Part shown: piece by piece, positions 1-8,775 of the stretch
Layout: each line of letters opens with the position of its first letter
Numbering within the stretch: the stretch's first letter is position 1
Source: Microbulbifer sp. YPW1
GTDB taxonomy: Bacteria > Pseudomonadota > Gammaproteobacteria > Pseudomonadales > Cellvibrionaceae
Length of the DNA stretch: 64,000 nucleotides
Assembly (NCBI RefSeq): GCF_013367775.1
Contig: NZ_CP055157.1
Span: 434,001 to 498,000, forward strand
Direction of reading: 5' to 3'
Made by a program: the position numbers and the translations under genes
Notes under the pieces: generated by a model
Told to the model about the DNA's origin: nothing
Database searches by the model: none
What the model saw: only the letters and a program-made list of their open reading frames with translations

Positions 1-591
1 TTTGATATCCGGATAGTGCACATCCACAATTTTTTGCATGGTCGCGCGGTCCGGGAAACTGATGTAATGGAAAAAGCAGCGACGCAGAAACGCATCCGGC
101 AGCTCTTTTTCATTATTCGAGGTAATGATCACAATCGGGCGCTGTTTGGCGGTGATGGTTTCACCGGTTTCGTATACATAAAACTGCATACGGTCGATTT
201 CCACCAGCAGGTCGTTGGGGAATTCGATATCCGCCTTGTCGATCTCATCAATCAGCAGCACTACCCGCTCGTCGGCCTCAAAGGCCTCCCACAGCTTGCC
301 TTTCTTGATGTAGTTTCCGATATCGTGGACCCGGTCCACCCCCAGCTGGGAATCCCGCAGACGCGATACCGCATCGTATTCGTACAGCCCCTGCTGGGCC
401 TTGGTGGTGGACTTGATATGCCACTGGATCAGCTTCAGCCCGAGGCTGCTGGCCACCTCTTCCGCCAGCAGAGTTTTGCCGGTGCCCGGCTCCCCCTTGA
501 TCAACAGCGGGCGCTGCAGAGTGACTGCCGCGTCCACCGCCATTTGCAGATCGTCCGTGGCAACGTAACTGTCGGTTCCGGTGAATTTCAT
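1..591 (-). CDS. MoxR-type AAA+ ATPase (3' part cut by window edge)
   Basis: Reading leftward from an ATG at 591, an open frame of 197 codons runs off the window start with no stop. It begins MKFTGTDSYVATDDLQMAVD and has a Walker A motif GEPGTGKT near residues 33-40, a Walker B LLIDEIDKAD near 110-119, and a sensor-1-like IVITSNNEKELP near 155. This is the MoxR/RavA-like AAA+ ATPase layout. Such proteins are chaperone-like ATPases, usually encoded next to a von Willebrand factor A (CoxE-like) partner, which would lie to the left of the window. The substrate cannot be told from sequence. Other reading frames over this stretch are antisense shadows. The family call is firm; the specific role is open. 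Confidence 0.85.
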   Translation of the reverse strand, partial: MKFTGTDSYVATDDLQMAVDAAVTLQRPLLIKGEPGTGKTLLAEEVASSLGLKLIQWHIKSTTKAQQGLYEYDAVSRLRDSQLGVDRVHDIGNYIKKGKLWEAFEADERVVLLIDEIDKADIEFPNDLLVEIDRMQFYVYETGETITAKQRPIVIITSNNEKELPDAFLRRCFFHYISFPDRATMQKIVDVHYPDIK

Positions 592-762
592 GGCCGCTCC
601 GAATTCCTGTGCTCGAAAAGCACTCATGGTAAAGGATCGGCAAGTTGGCCCCAAAGGCAGATTCGGTCAGATTAAATGACGGCAGCGGCCGCATCCGGAT
701 AAAATGCGACCAATATTGGACAGGCAGTCACGAACAGCCAAGCAAGAGGGTGCGCGTGACGA

Positions 763-1443
763 TCAGGCCACCTGTGCGCGACGGCGGCGCACAACCTGAC
801 GCCCCTTGTCGGTGATATACCAGCGGATTCCCAGATGACTGTGGATTTTCCCCACCATCTCCAGCACCAGCAGACTGTTCAGGGCACGGGCCACGGAATT
901 GGTCTCCATATTGCCTTCCTGCACCATGCCGGCGAGGGAGCGGAACACACAATCGCCATTGTTGAGCAGACTCAACACATGCAGGGCGTTGTCATCCAGC
1001 TTGCGAATCTGGTTGAAATCGAGGGTTGGTCCCTGGTCGGGATCCCCTTCAATTTCGTGCTCCAGCAGCGGCATCATTTCCAGCTGCATGGCACGGATTT
1101 CCTGCTCCAGGTTCTCTACCCGAGCGCGGGCGATGCTGGCATCCCGCAGCTGGCGGCGGGCTGCATTGAACACAAACATGCGAGAAGCGATGGCGGCGAG
1201 CAGGCAATAGCCGGTGAAAATCAGAAGACGCGAAGGATCGCCCTGAATTTCGATCAGTAAGTCGCTCTGGGTGAATTTGAGGAAAATGGGGACCATCAGG
1301 GCACCGCACAACCCCATAATCAGGCAGCGCGCCAGACCAGCGGGATCTTCCTCGGTAAACAGCATCTGGTAGTAGTTGACCAGGCCACCGAGGATACCGG
1401 AGACCAGCATGACGGCGGTCAGTATTAGCAGGTGATCGAGCAT
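763..1443 (-). CDS. Membrane protein with C-terminal winged-helix-like domain (YLATT-like)
   Basis: A 226-residue protein. The N-terminal ~100 residues hold about three hydrophobic helices, beginning MLDHLLILTAVMLVSGILGG. A charged coiled-coil-like stretch (about 100-130, ARVENLEQEIRAMQLEMMP) follows, and then a C-terminal region (about 145-226) whose pattern resembles a winged helix: LDDNALHVLSLL, a middle helix, then IRWYITDKGRQVVRRR. The GGLVNYYQ segment after the first helix recalls the YEATS-like-associating three-TM (YLATT) domain; I give that from memory and cannot test it. A membrane-tethered helix-turn-helix protein would be a sensor or scaffold. It stands alone, with 171 bp to the ATPase gene. 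The strand and frame are well supported; the function is unknown. Confidence 0.7.
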   Translation of the reverse strand: MLDHLLILTAVMLVSGILGGLVNYYQMLFTEEDPAGLARCLIMGLCGALMVPIFLKFTQSDLLIEIQGDPSRLLIFTGYCLLAAIASRMFVFNAARRQLRDASIARARVENLEQEIRAMQLEMMPLLEHEIEGDPDQGPTLDFNQIRKLDDNALHVLSLLNNGDCVFRSLAGMVQEGNMETNSVARALNSLLVLEMVGKIHSHLGIRWYITDKGRQVVRRRRAQVA

Positions 1444-1736
1444 CCCTGTCCCTTTATCCCATGCACAGTAAACGCCACTTCAGGCACTTCGCAGGCACTT
1501 ATGTGTTTTGTCCATTGTTCTTACGGCTTCCCGGCCGGTTGCATGGCTTCAGGTCCAGGCCCGAGCCATTCAGTGCCGCACAATCCGGGGGCCCAGAATT
1601 GGAGAGGATTGTTGCGAGCTCTATTAGATATAGCAGTTTGCGGGAAAACACGCGGCCGCAGAAGGCGGCAGGAAAGGAAATGAGCGCCAGTTACCACCGG
1701 AGCTGGTTACTGGCGCGGCATCACGGGTATGAACCC

Positions 1737-2102
1737 TTAGAACTGGTCACTCTCGGTCATGGGGCGATCTTTTCGGCGGCGCACAATCAGGGTAATGATC
1801 CCCACGATTAACATGACCGCCAGCGCTCCGCCAGCCGCGAAGACCAGACTGGCCGCCACTTCCGGAGTGGCGCCCTCTTCCTCAAATACGGTTTGATACA
1901 CAAACAGTGGCAGTATCGGTGTCAACGGACCCTCCGGTGAGGTGCCGCGAGCCGGAACCAGCAACACTGTAGCGGCTTCCAACAGCAGCAGGTTGCGCAC
2001 CCACGTCCAGCTCCAATTGCGCATAAACCAAAAGCCTGCGGCCAGCAGGACCACCACGCCGCCGACATATACTGCCCAGGCTAATTTGAATTCTTCTGCC
2101 AT
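1737..2102 (-). CDS. Hypothetical three-helix membrane protein
   Basis: A 121-residue protein with three clear hydrophobic segments, at about residues 8-26, 36-50 and 83-105. It ends in a basic stretch (VRRRKDRPM) and an acidic tail, suggesting a cytoplasmic C-terminus. I recognise no catalytic motif. The ATG at 2102 follows a purine-rich AAGCGAAGTAAAA. It lies 37 bp downstream of ycgN on the same strand and may be cotranscribed with ycgN-ycgL-rnd. Small inner-membrane proteins of this kind are common and usually uncharacterised, so I assign no role. Confidence 0.65.
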   Translation of the reverse strand: MAEEFKLAWAVYVGGVVVLLAAGFWFMRNWSWTWVRNLLLLEAATVLLVPARGTSPEGPLTPILPLFVYQTVFEEEGATPEVAASLVFAAGGALAVMLIVGIITLIVRRRKDRPMTESDQF

Positions 2103-2139
2103 TTTTACTTCGCTTTCGTTTTACTGTTATCGAGTGTGT

Positions 2140-2592
2140 TTATTCGTCGCCCACCCAGATGACAATGTGATCCTCAAAATCATCCGGCTGTACTTCCGTT
2201 TCGCTGATTACCTTGTCCTGCACAGAGATACCGGCCTTGTGCACCGAATCCGGGTCGCCGGACACCAGTGGATGCCAGGCGGGCAACTGCCTTCCCTCCG
2301 CCAGAATACGGTAGGCACAGGTGCGCGGTAGCCAGGTAAACCCCGCGGCATCTTCCGGTGTCAGCTGAATGCAGTCTGGCACCTTCTGTTTGCGATGCGG
2401 ATAGTCACCGCATTGGCAGCTGTGCGTATCCAGCAGTTTGCAGGAAACACAGGTGGTATGGACCTCACCGGTGTCCTCGTCTTCCAGGCGATGCAGACAA
2501 CAGCGACCACAGCCATCACAGAGGGATTCCCACTCCGCCTCGGTCATTTCCGCAAGGGTTTTACGCTGCCAGAAAGGCCGTTGGCTAACCAT
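2140..2592 (-). CDS. ycgN: YcgN-family cysteine-cluster protein (UPF0260)
   Basis: A 150-residue protein with the conserved cysteine pattern of the YcgN/YkgJ family: [15 protein letters not shown] near residues 25-39, then [20 protein letters not shown] near 46-65. The clustered cysteines probably bind zinc or an iron-sulfur centre; the biochemical role of the family is unknown. The C-terminal [23 protein letters not shown] stretch is also typical. Length matches the family (about 150). It lies 11 bp downstream of ycgL on the same strand, an association known from Pseudomonas and enterobacteria. The family call is firm; the function is not. Confidence 0.92.
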   Translation of the reverse strand: MVSQRPFWQRKTLAEMTEAEWESLCDGCGRCCLHRLEDEDTGEVHTTCVSCKLLDTHSCQCGDYPHRKQKVPDCIQLTPEDAAGFTWLPRTCAYRILAEGRQLPAWHPLVSGDPDSVHKAGISVQDKVISETEVQPDDFEDHIVIWVGDE

Positions 2593-2603
2593 TGAATGGC
2601 GAC

Positions 2604-2894
2604 TCAGCCGCGGGGCAACTTGCTGTTCTGCGCGGCAATTGCCCGCATTTCATCGTCGGACACCGGCGGCATTTGCAGATAGTAGCCCTGATCCTGCACC
2701 GCGTGCATGACCTTTTCCACATCCGCACGAGCGAGTTTGCGCTCGGCGGTCAACAGCATGGTGGTGACATGCACCGGCTTGCCGAACAGTTCCTGCAATT
2801 TTTCCGGTACCCGGGCCAGGCCCTCGCGCTTTTCCACGTACAGGTACATCTCTTGCTCTCGCGGACTGCGGTAAATATCACACAGGACTTTCAT
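2604..2894 (-). CDS. ycgL: YcgL domain protein
   Basis: A 96-residue protein starting [20 protein letters not shown], the hallmark N-terminus of the YcgL family, followed by [18 protein letters not shown] and a C-terminal [17 protein letters not shown]. It is a small soluble alpha/beta protein. The family is sometimes linked to RNase D by gene neighbourhood, and here it follows rnd by 19 bp on the same strand. No enzymatic residues are evident. Length and motif agree with the family; the molecular role is unknown. Confidence 0.92.
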   Translation of the reverse strand: MKVLCDIYRSPREQEMYLYVEKREGLARVPEKLQELFGKPVHVTTMLLTAERKLARADVEKVMHAVQDQGYYLQMPPVSDDEMRAIAAQNSKLPRG

Positions 2895-2913
2895 GGGGTA
2901 TCACTCGGGGCCA

Positions 2914-4071
2914 TCAGGCTTTATTCAGGGTGTTCAGTGCTTTGATTAGTGGCTCGCCCACCACCTGGCGACGCCAGCCGCACAGCCGGCCTTCCAGATC
3001 GGGGGCGTCTGACTGCACCAGGGCTTCCAGCTCTTTTTTCCGCACCAGGATTTCCGGCGGCAAATCGGCAACTTCCGCCAACCTGTTCACCTCCTCGCGC
3101 AAAGATTTAAGAACCTCGCCCTCTGCGCGATTGAGCGGTTGCGGCAGACGCGGCGGTTTGTCTTCCCGCTCGCCCGCTGCGGTAATGATCTCCAGCAAGG
3201 TTTCGCCGTACTTGCGCAGGGTTTTCCCTTCCAGTCCTGGCTGTGCCAGTGTGGCGAGATATTTGGGCATGGCCTGGGCAAGGCTGAGGCAGACATTTTC
3301 TTTCAACAGATGGTTGCGTGGCATATTGCGCACACGGGCTTCGCGCTCGCGCCAGGCACACAGGTCCTGCAGTACTGCGAGCTGGTCCGAGTTAAGGCGC
3401 CAGGCCCCTTTCACCTTGCGGTAGTACTGATCAAAGGGTTCCGGATTGCGGGCAGCCTCGACCAACGCCTTACAGTCTTCCCGCAACCACTCCAGACGAT
3501 CCTGCTCGCGCAGCTTTTTTAGCAACAGGGCGTACACCAGTGGCAACCAGGCCACGTCCAGCGCCGCATAGTTTTTCTGGGATTCACTGAGCGGTCGCTG
3601 CAGCCAGTCGGAGCGGGTCTCGCTTTTCGGCAGATCGATTTGCAGCAAGGCGCTTACGGTGGCGGCATAGCCCAATCCCGAGCGCATACCACTGATGGCC
3701 GCGGCGATCTGGGTATCAAAGATCGGTTCTGGAATGACGCCCAGCAGGCGGTCCAGGGTTTCCAGGTCCTCGCTGCAGCTGTGCATGATTTTCACCACGC
3801 GGGTATCTACCAGCAAGGCTCGCAGTGGCCCAAGATCTTCAATCGCCAGGTTGTCGATCAGGTAGCAGCGTTTGCCATCCCCCAGCTGCACCAACGCGGG
3901 CAGTGGGTAGAAAGTCCGGCTGCGCATAAACTCCGTATCCAGTGCCACTGCACCCTGGGTGCGCAAGCGCTCGCAGAGTTCAGCCAGCTCAGCCGCACCA
4001 TCGATCCACACCGGGGTAGTGTCGACCAGGTTTTTGTCCTGCACCTGCGGATTCTTGTTCTGCTCTACCAT
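2914..4071 (-). CDS. rnd: Ribonuclease D
   Basis: A 385-residue DEDD-family 3'-5' exoribonuclease that trims tRNA and other structured RNA 3' ends. Exo I is ALDTEFMR near residue 40 (Asp and Glu metal ligands), Exo II lies around KIMHSCSEDLETL near 95-107, and Exo III is KNYAALDVAWLPLVY near 165-180, with Tyr and Asp as expected. An HRDC-type helical domain follows at about 215-295 (LCAWREREARVRNMPRNHLL). The length fits bacterial RNase D (about 375). Its ATG overlaps the recR stop as TAATG, so the two are translationally coupled; ycgL and ycgN follow closely. Confidence 0.96.
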   Translation of the reverse strand: MVEQNKNPQVQDKNLVDTTPVWIDGAAELAELCERLRTQGAVALDTEFMRSRTFYPLPALVQLGDGKRCYLIDNLAIEDLGPLRALLVDTRVVKIMHSCSEDLETLDRLLGVIPEPIFDTQIAAAISGMRSGLGYAATVSALLQIDLPKSETRSDWLQRPLSESQKNYAALDVAWLPLVYALLLKKLREQDRLEWLREDCKALVEAARNPEPFDQYYRKVKGAWRLNSDQLAVLQDLCAWREREARVRNMPRNHLLKENVCLSLAQAMPKYLATLAQPGLEGKTLRKYGETLLEIITAAGEREDKPPRLPQPLNRAEGEVLKSLREEVNRLAEVADLPPEILVRKKELEALVQSDAPDLEGRLCGWRRQVVGEPLIKALNTLNKA

Positions 4072-4688
4072 TACAGCACCGTACGACTGTTGAAGGCGTG
4101 CGCGAGGGTGCCGCCGTCGATATATTCCAGCTCACCGCCAATGGGCACCCCGTGGGCAATACGGCTGACCGCAACACCCTTGGCGCGTGCGCGCTCGGCA
4201 ATAAACTGAGCGGTGGCCTCGCCCTCAACGGTGGGGTTGGTGGCAATGATCAGCTCATTGATGGCGCTGCGTTCCTGCTCGCCACCCTGACGCTCGCCGA
4301 GACGCTCTCCCAGCACATCCAGCCCGATATCCGCGGGGCCCACGCCATCGATTGGTGAGAGATGGCCGTGCAGCACGAAATAGAGACCGTGATAGTTGCC
4401 CGCCTGTTCGATAGCGAGCACATCGGCCGGCGTTTCCACCACGCACAACAGCGAGTGATCGCGGCGGGTGTTATTGCACAGCGCGCAGATTTCCTGCTCG
4501 GTCAGCGTGCGGCAGCGGCTGCAGCGGCCGACCTTTTCCACCGCCTGCTGCAACGAGCTGGCCAGCAGGCCAGCGGCATCGCGGTCTTTTTCCAGCAGGT
4601 ACATGGCCATGCGCTGGGCGGACTTGGGGCCGACACCGGGCAGGCAGCGCAACGCGCGAATCAGGTCTTCAATCAGGGGGCTGAACAT
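4071..4688 (-). CDS. recR: Recombination protein RecR
   Basis: A 205-residue RecF-pathway protein that acts with RecO and RecF to load RecA at gaps. The N-terminal helix-hairpin-helix is [20 protein letters not shown] (about 12-31). The C4 zinc finger is [16 protein letters not shown] near 57-72, and the Toprim domain starts [16 protein letters not shown] near 80-95. Length is typical (about 200). It lies downstream of dnaX and ybaB in the conserved dnaX-ybaB-recR order, but a rho-independent terminator sits between ybaB and recR, so recR probably has its own promoter too. The stop overlaps the rnd start. Confidence 0.97.
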   Translation of the reverse strand: MFSPLIEDLIRALRCLPGVGPKSAQRMAMYLLEKDRDAAGLLASSLQQAVEKVGRCSRCRTLTEQEICALCNNTRRDHSLLCVVETPADVLAIEQAGNYHGLYFVLHGHLSPIDGVGPADIGLDVLGERLGERQGGEQERSAINELIIATNPTVEGEATAQFIAERARAKGVAVSRIAHGVPIGGELEYIDGGTLAHAFNSRTVL

Positions 4689-4718
4689 ATAGTGTGTGTT
4701 CGACGATTTCAGAAAATG

Positions 4719-4741
4719 AAAAAGGGCCCGTTCCGGGCCCC
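4719..4741 (-). terminator. Rho-independent terminator after ybaB
   Basis: On the minus strand, GGGGCCCGGAACGGGCCC is followed by TTTTT. The hairpin is GC-rich with a short loop and lies 25 bp past the ybaB stop, upstream of recR. Confidence 0.8.
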
Positions 4742-4766
4742 GTAAAATTAAAGGGCTGGCAGTTTA

Positions 4767-5117
4767 TCAACCGAAAGGAAACTTGAACCCTTCGGGCAGG
4801 TTCATGCCTGCTGCGAGGCCGCCCATCTGCTCTTTCTGCAGCTTTTGCGCGGCCTCTTCCACCCGGCGTACCGTATCGTTGACCGCGGCGGCGAGCAGGT
4901 CTTCCAGCATTTCCTTGTCTTCGCCGAGCAGGCTCTGGTCGATGTTCACATCCACCACATCGTGGCGGCCATTCATGGTGACCTTGATCATGCCCGCACC
5001 GGATTCACCGGTTACCCGCAGCTCGGTCAGTTCTTGCTGCATTTTTTCCATGCGTTCCTGCATGTCGGCCTGCATTTTCTGGGCCTGCTGCATTAAATCG
5101 CCCATACCTTTCATCAT
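4767..5117 (-). CDS. ybaB: Nucleoid-associated protein YbaB/EbfC
   Basis: A 116-residue DNA-binding protein that dimerises and affects nucleoid structure and recombination. It begins [20 protein letters not shown], a Met/Gln-rich amphipathic helix typical of the family. Then come [20 protein letters not shown] (strand region) and an acidic-to-basic C-terminal helix [17 protein letters not shown] take the ATG at 5117; a GTG three codons upstream (5126) is in frame and equally possible, since neither has a strong ribosome binding site. It sits 83 bp downstream of dnaX, the usual place for ybaB. Confidence 0.93.
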   Translation of the reverse strand: MMKGMGDLMQQAQKMQADMQERMEKMQQELTELRVTGESGAGMIKVTMNGRHDVVDVNIDQSLLGEDKEMLEDLLAAAVNDTVRRVEEAAQKLQKEQMGGLAAGMNLPEGFKFPFG

Positions 5118-5200
5118 GGAGTTCACCGTTCAATCAATGCGTTAAATCTGGTTTCTTCAGTGGATGCGCCCCGCGCATCTCACTCTGGATATTCCGCCGG

Positions 5201-7477
5201 CTATCCCCGGTATTCCACTGACTCCGGCACCAGCTGCGCGCCCAGTTCGGACTGCAGCTCCTGCACCAGAGGATCCCTGTTCAGCGCATCGCGCGCGGAC
5301 AACAGCTGCGCTTCCCGGGTGGCGGCGATCAGACGCGCGGGCGTACCACCGTGCACTTCTCCCACCTGGATATGCACGATAACCGGCTGGCCGAAGAAAT
5401 CTCCCAGCACATCCGCCAGGCGTCGCTGGTGGCCCTCGTCGTACAGGCTGCTGGAGGACTGGTCGAGGGTAAAAGACAGTATATTGTCCTGCCGTCCCAG
5501 TAACTCCAGGTTCGAAGCAATGGAGTGCAGGATACCGGTCACGCCGACCTGTGGATACATCGCCGGCCAGCTGCCGGGTGACAACGCATCCAGGCGCGCC
5601 GCAGGCACCGGTGCCGCCGCCTCAACCACCGGTTGCGGTGCCTCCACCGCCCGAGGGGTAGGCTCGGCCTCAAACGCGCTTACCGGCGCTGACTCAACCT
5701 GCGCTACCTGCTGACGCAATTGCTCGCGCATTGCCGCGCGCTCGTCGCTAGCCGTGCCCCCCGTATTCTGGGAAGGCTGGTGCGACGCGGGCTCGGCAGG
5801 AGCCGCGTCAGCCGCATAGTCCTGAACGGGTGCGGCTTGTGGCGCTTCGGCAGCAAAACTATTTGCGGTCGGCTGTTGTACCTCAATTGAAGACGACTCA
5901 ACCGGCACTGCCGGCTGCTCGACCTCGACCTGATCAGAGGGGGGCTCTGCGGGAGCTGAAGGCTCCGCTAGCTGCGCTGAAGGCTCCATTACCGGGGCTG
6001 ATGGCTCCACCACCTGGGCCGATGGCTCCTCACCCCGCATTGCGGACTCTGCCACAGCATGCTGTGGCTCCGATTCAGCGTGGAACTTTTTTTCCGGGGC
6101 TTCCTGCTGAGGCTCCTGTGCGGGGGCAGCCTGCTCAGGAGGTTGAGCCGACACTTGCGGCGCCGGATCTTCCGACCACGGCGGCGCATCGTCCGCAGCT
6201 ACCGGCTCACTTGCCGGAGCCGCTTGCGATACCGCAGCTGCGGGCTCGGGTGCAGAAACTGCCGGCTGGGTGGTCTCTTGCGGGGAAGGCGCAGCTACTG
6301 GGGCCGCTGCTGGCGGTGCAGAAGCTTGGCCCGCAGCCGGTACCGCCGCCTGATTGGCCCCGGCGAGGCTTGCAGTGGGGATATGTGCAACTCCCTGGGG
6401 CTTGAACGCGAGCATCCGCAGCAGCGCCATTTCAAAGCCGCCACGGGGATCCGGCGCCAGCGGCAGATCGCGCCGCGCCAGCAACGCCATTTGGTAGAAC
6501 AGCTGTACGTTTTCGCCGGCCATAGAGGCGGCGTGATGGCGCAGCATCTCCGCATCCCCGAGGGCATTGTCGATGGCCTCCGGCAAAACCTGGGCGATGG
6601 CGATCCGGTGCAGGATGGCCGCCAACTCCGCCAGCGCGGCACTGTAATCCGGTGCCTGCTGGGAAAGCTCTTCAACCGCAGCAAACAGTGCCCCAGGGTT
6701 CTCTTCCGCCAGGGCACGGACCAGCTTCCACACCAGGGTACTGTCGAGCGTACCCAGCATGGCGCGCACTTCCGCCTCGCTGATCTTGCCGCCGCCAAAG
6801 GCAATGGCCTGGTCGGTCAGGCTCATGGCGTCGCGCATACTGCCATCCGCGGCGCGGCCCAGATGCCAGAGCGCGCGCTCTTCGAACGGCACCAGCTCTT
6901 TTTCCAGAACAAAGCGCAGGTGTTCCACCACGCGCTCCGGGCTCATGTTCTTCAGGTTGAACTGCAGGCAACGGGACAGCACCGTCACTGGCAATTTCTG
7001 CGGATCGGTAGTGGCCAGCAGAAACTTGACGTGGGGCGGCGGCTCTTCGAGGGTTTTCAACAAGGCGTTGAAGGAGCTGTTGGAGAGCATGTGCACCTCG
7101 TCGATGAGGTACACCTTGTAGCGCCCTCTCGTCGGTGCGTACTGTACATTTTCCAGCAGTTCACGGGTGTCCTCGACCTTGGTACGGGAGGCCGCATCCA
7201 CTTCAATCAGGTCAACAAAACGACCTTCGGCAATCTCGGTACACACCGAGCACTGCCCGCAGGGCTCGGAGCTGACGCCAGTTTCACAGTTCAGGCACTT
7301 GGCCAGGATCCGCGCAATGGTGGTCTTGCCCACCCCCCGGGTACCGGCAAACAGGTAGGCGTGGTGCAGGCGATTGTTATCCAGGGCGTTGATCAGGGCT
7401 TGAAGCACATGCTCCTGGCCCACCATCTCCCGGAACAGTCGCGGCCGCCATTTACGCGCCAGTACTTGATAACTCAT
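5201..7477 (-). CDS. dnaX: DNA polymerase III subunit tau (and gamma by frameshift)
   Basis: A 758-residue clamp-loader ATPase. MSYQVLARKWRPRLFREMVG is the canonical N-terminus, so I start at 7477, 21 codons inside the longest frame; GGAG lies upstream. Walker A is GTRGVGKT (about 45-52), the zinc-binding cysteines lie near 64-79 (CLNCETG...CGQCSVC), Walker B is LIDEVHML near 126, and the SRC motif is LSRCLQF near 169. Residues about 380-610 form a low-complexity Pro/Ala/Glu linker with repeated EPSAP/EPSAQ units, then the tau-specific C-terminal domain that contacts the polymerase and helicase. At codons 462-464 an A AAA AAG heptamer could direct a -1 shift, giving a 467-residue gamma form (separate entry). 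Confidence 0.96.
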   Translation of the reverse strand: MSYQVLARKWRPRLFREMVGQEHVLQALINALDNNRLHHAYLFAGTRGVGKTTIARILAKCLNCETGVSSEPCGQCSVCTEIAEGRFVDLIEVDAASRTKVEDTRELLENVQYAPTRGRYKVYLIDEVHMLSNSSFNALLKTLEEPPPHVKFLLATTDPQKLPVTVLSRCLQFNLKNMSPERVVEHLRFVLEKELVPFEERALWHLGRAADGSMRDAMSLTDQAIAFGGGKISEAEVRAMLGTLDSTLVWKLVRALAEENPGALFAAVEELSQQAPDYSAALAELAAILHRIAIAQVLPEAIDNALGDAEMLRHHAASMAGENVQLFYQMALLARRDLPLAPDPRGGFEMALLRMLAFKPQGVAHIPTASLAGANQAAVPAAGQASAPPAAAPVAAPSPQETTQPAVSAPEPAAAVSQAAPASEPVAADDAPPWSEDPAPQVSAQPPEQAAPAQEPQQEAPEKKFHAESEPQHAVAESAMRGEEPSAQVVEPSAPVMEPSAQLAEPSAPAEPPSDQVEVEQPAVPVESSSIEVQQPTANSFAAEAPQAAPVQDYAADAAPAEPASHQPSQNTGGTASDERAAMREQLRQQVAQVESAPVSAFEAEPTPRAVEAPQPVVEAAAPVPAARLDALSPGSWPAMYPQVGVTGILHSIASNLELLGRQDNILSFTLDQSSSSLYDEGHQRRLADVLGDFFGQPVIVHIQVGEVHGGTPARLIAATREAQLLSARDALNRDPLVQELQSELGAQLVPESVEYRG
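6051..6105 (-). promoter_or_regulatory. Programmed -1 frameshift cassette in dnaX
   Basis: On the minus strand, codons GAA AAA AAG (462-464) contain the slippery heptamer A AAA AAG at 6092-6086. A slip of one base makes the following codons GTT CCA CGC TGA, so the product ends three residues after KK. An AGGA (6105-6102) lies 9 nt upstream of the heptamer, like the internal Shine-Dalgarno stimulator in E. coli dnaX. Downstream is an 18-bp perfect palindrome GCCACAGCATGCTGTGGC (6051-6068), extended by CGGA/TCCG, which would form a stem-loop. The spacing from heptamer to stem (13-17 nt) is longer than in E. coli. Confidence 0.75.
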
Positions 7478-7548
7478 TCGCTCTCCGCACCTTTCGATGC
7501 CATGGTTGTGTAGGTTGGATGCCGGCACCGGCATCCGCAAAGTGGGCC

Positions 7549-7554
7549 ATTATA
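7549..7554 (-). promoter_or_regulatory. Candidate -10 box for dnaX
   Basis: On the minus strand TATAAT occurs 72 bp upstream of the dnaX start. No convincing -35 lies 16-18 bp before it, so the call is tentative. A hairpin GATGCCGGTGCCGGCATC (7519-7536) lies in the leader between this box and the gene. Confidence 0.35.
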
Positions 7555-7757
7555 CCGGCATCAACGCGCAGGAATAGACACCCGCCAGCTACGGCCGCAC
7601 CACGACGGTTTCCGTCGGGCCAGGCCAATTTGGTCATTCCATCGTGTCAAAACGACCACTCGTCGATTGCTATTCAGCTGTGTTATAACTTGTCGGCACC
7701 CGCCTTATAACAAACACAACACATGCAACGAGCGCTGTACGGGGATTCCGCTGACTA

Positions 7758-8285
7758 ATGAATAAAGCCCGGAAGACACTTCTGGAGAAGCTGTTTGCCG
7801 ATCACGGCCAGTCACTGGTGCGGTTTGTCACCCGCATCGTGCGCAGCACCGAAGACGCCGAAGACATCGCCCAGCACGCCTACCTGCGGCTGCAGAAGCT
7901 CAGTGACGAGAAAGACCTCGAGAACCCCCGTGCCTATCTGTTCCAGATCGCCAACAACCTGGCGGTCGATCAGCTGCGCCGCGGCAAACTGCATATTGAA
8001 TACGTCAACCAGCAGCTGCCGGCAGAAGGCGCCACAGCCACCGACGACGATCACGCGTTTCACCAATCACCGGAGCGGGTTCTCGCTGCCCGGCAACAGT
8101 TGCAAGCCATTCACGACGCCATGGACAGCCTGCCTCTCAAGTGTCGTCAGGCATTCCTACTGCATCGCAGTCGCGGCCTGTCCTACTCCGAAATTTCCCG
8201 GGAGATGAACATCTCGGTCAGCAGCGTGGAGAAGTACATTCTGCAGGCCCTGAAAGTCTGCCGGAAAAAAGTCGGAAACTTATAG
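7758..8285 (+). CDS. ECF sigma factor, FecI-like
   Basis: A 175-residue extracytoplasmic-function sigma factor. Region 2 spans about 10-80: LFADHGQSLVRFVTRIVRST, then DAEDIAQHAYLRL (the 2.2 core-binding helix) and FQIANNLAVDQLRR (2.3-2.4, -10 recognition). Region 4 is at about 118-170: LPLKCRQAFLLHRSRGLSYS followed by EISREMNISVSSVEKYILQA, a helix-turn-helix for -35 recognition. The family directs transcription of outer-membrane receptor genes when released by a FecR-type anti-sigma factor. A fecR-like gene and a signalling TBDR follow on the same strand, but 490 bp separate it from fecR, so they may not form one transcript. Confidence 0.93.
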   Translation: MNKARKTLLEKLFADHGQSLVRFVTRIVRSTEDAEDIAQHAYLRLQKLSDEKDLENPRAYLFQIANNLAVDQLRRGKLHIEYVNQQLPAEGATATDDDHAFHQSPERVLAARQQLQAIHDAMDSLPLKCRQAFLLHRSRGLSYSEISREMNISVSSVEKYILQALKVCRKKVGNL

Positions 8286-8775
8286 TCCATACTCCCTTCT
8301 ATATATAAGGCCCGAAGTCGGGCACAGACTGGCGGGAGTATATTGACCGGCAATCCACCCCCGCCCCGTCATGCTTCCAACTACGACTTTACTCCCCGCT
8401 GTGCGGCAGCCGCTGCTTAGGTTTTTGCGCCACTGAACAACCATGGCGCACCCAACACCGGGAACGCACCGCCGTGCAGCAGAAATTTTTAAATTTGTTT
8501 GAGGGGGGTGGACGATCATTCGTCTTACTAATGAACAGCGGTATCCAAACAAGAAAATACGGACTCCGCAGGGAATATGTGCTAAATTTTGCAGCGATTT
8601 ATCGCAAATATTGCACAACAAAACCAGGGATGTTGTTTTGAACGCCACAAAGTAGCACCATATTGGTGCGATCGGGCAAAAAACGAGGATGGTTAGTGCC
8701 ACGAGGCATTTACTATCCGAATGACAACTCTGACACACAGCTCGATCAGTTATTGGAAAACAAGGTATTAGTGCG
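8286..8775. other. Intergenic region between ECF sigma and fecR-like genes
   Basis: 490 bp with no convincing gene. A small hairpin GCCCGAAGTCGGGC occurs near 8310-8323 without a T-run. The second half (8480-8700) is more A+T-rich than the flanking genes and presumably holds the fecR promoter. A 152-codon minus-strand open frame covers most of it but has unnatural composition and no start signal. The gap is unusually long for a sigma/anti-sigma pair. Confidence 0.5.

Noticed and set aside
1432..1811. Short plus-strand frames between the two membrane-protein genes
   Set aside because: Low-complexity translations overlapping each other in different frames, with no start signal; the 293-bp gap is better read as non-coding.
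7478..7757. Possible 4.5S (SRP) RNA gene upstream of dnaX, as in some pseudomonads
   Set aside because: The conserved GGAAGCAGC-type loop of SRP RNA is absent on both strands.
8280..8738. 152-codon minus-strand frame in the sigma-fecR gap
   Set aside because: Its translation is Cys-rich and patternless, it has no ribosome binding site, and it overlaps the end of the sigma-factor gene.
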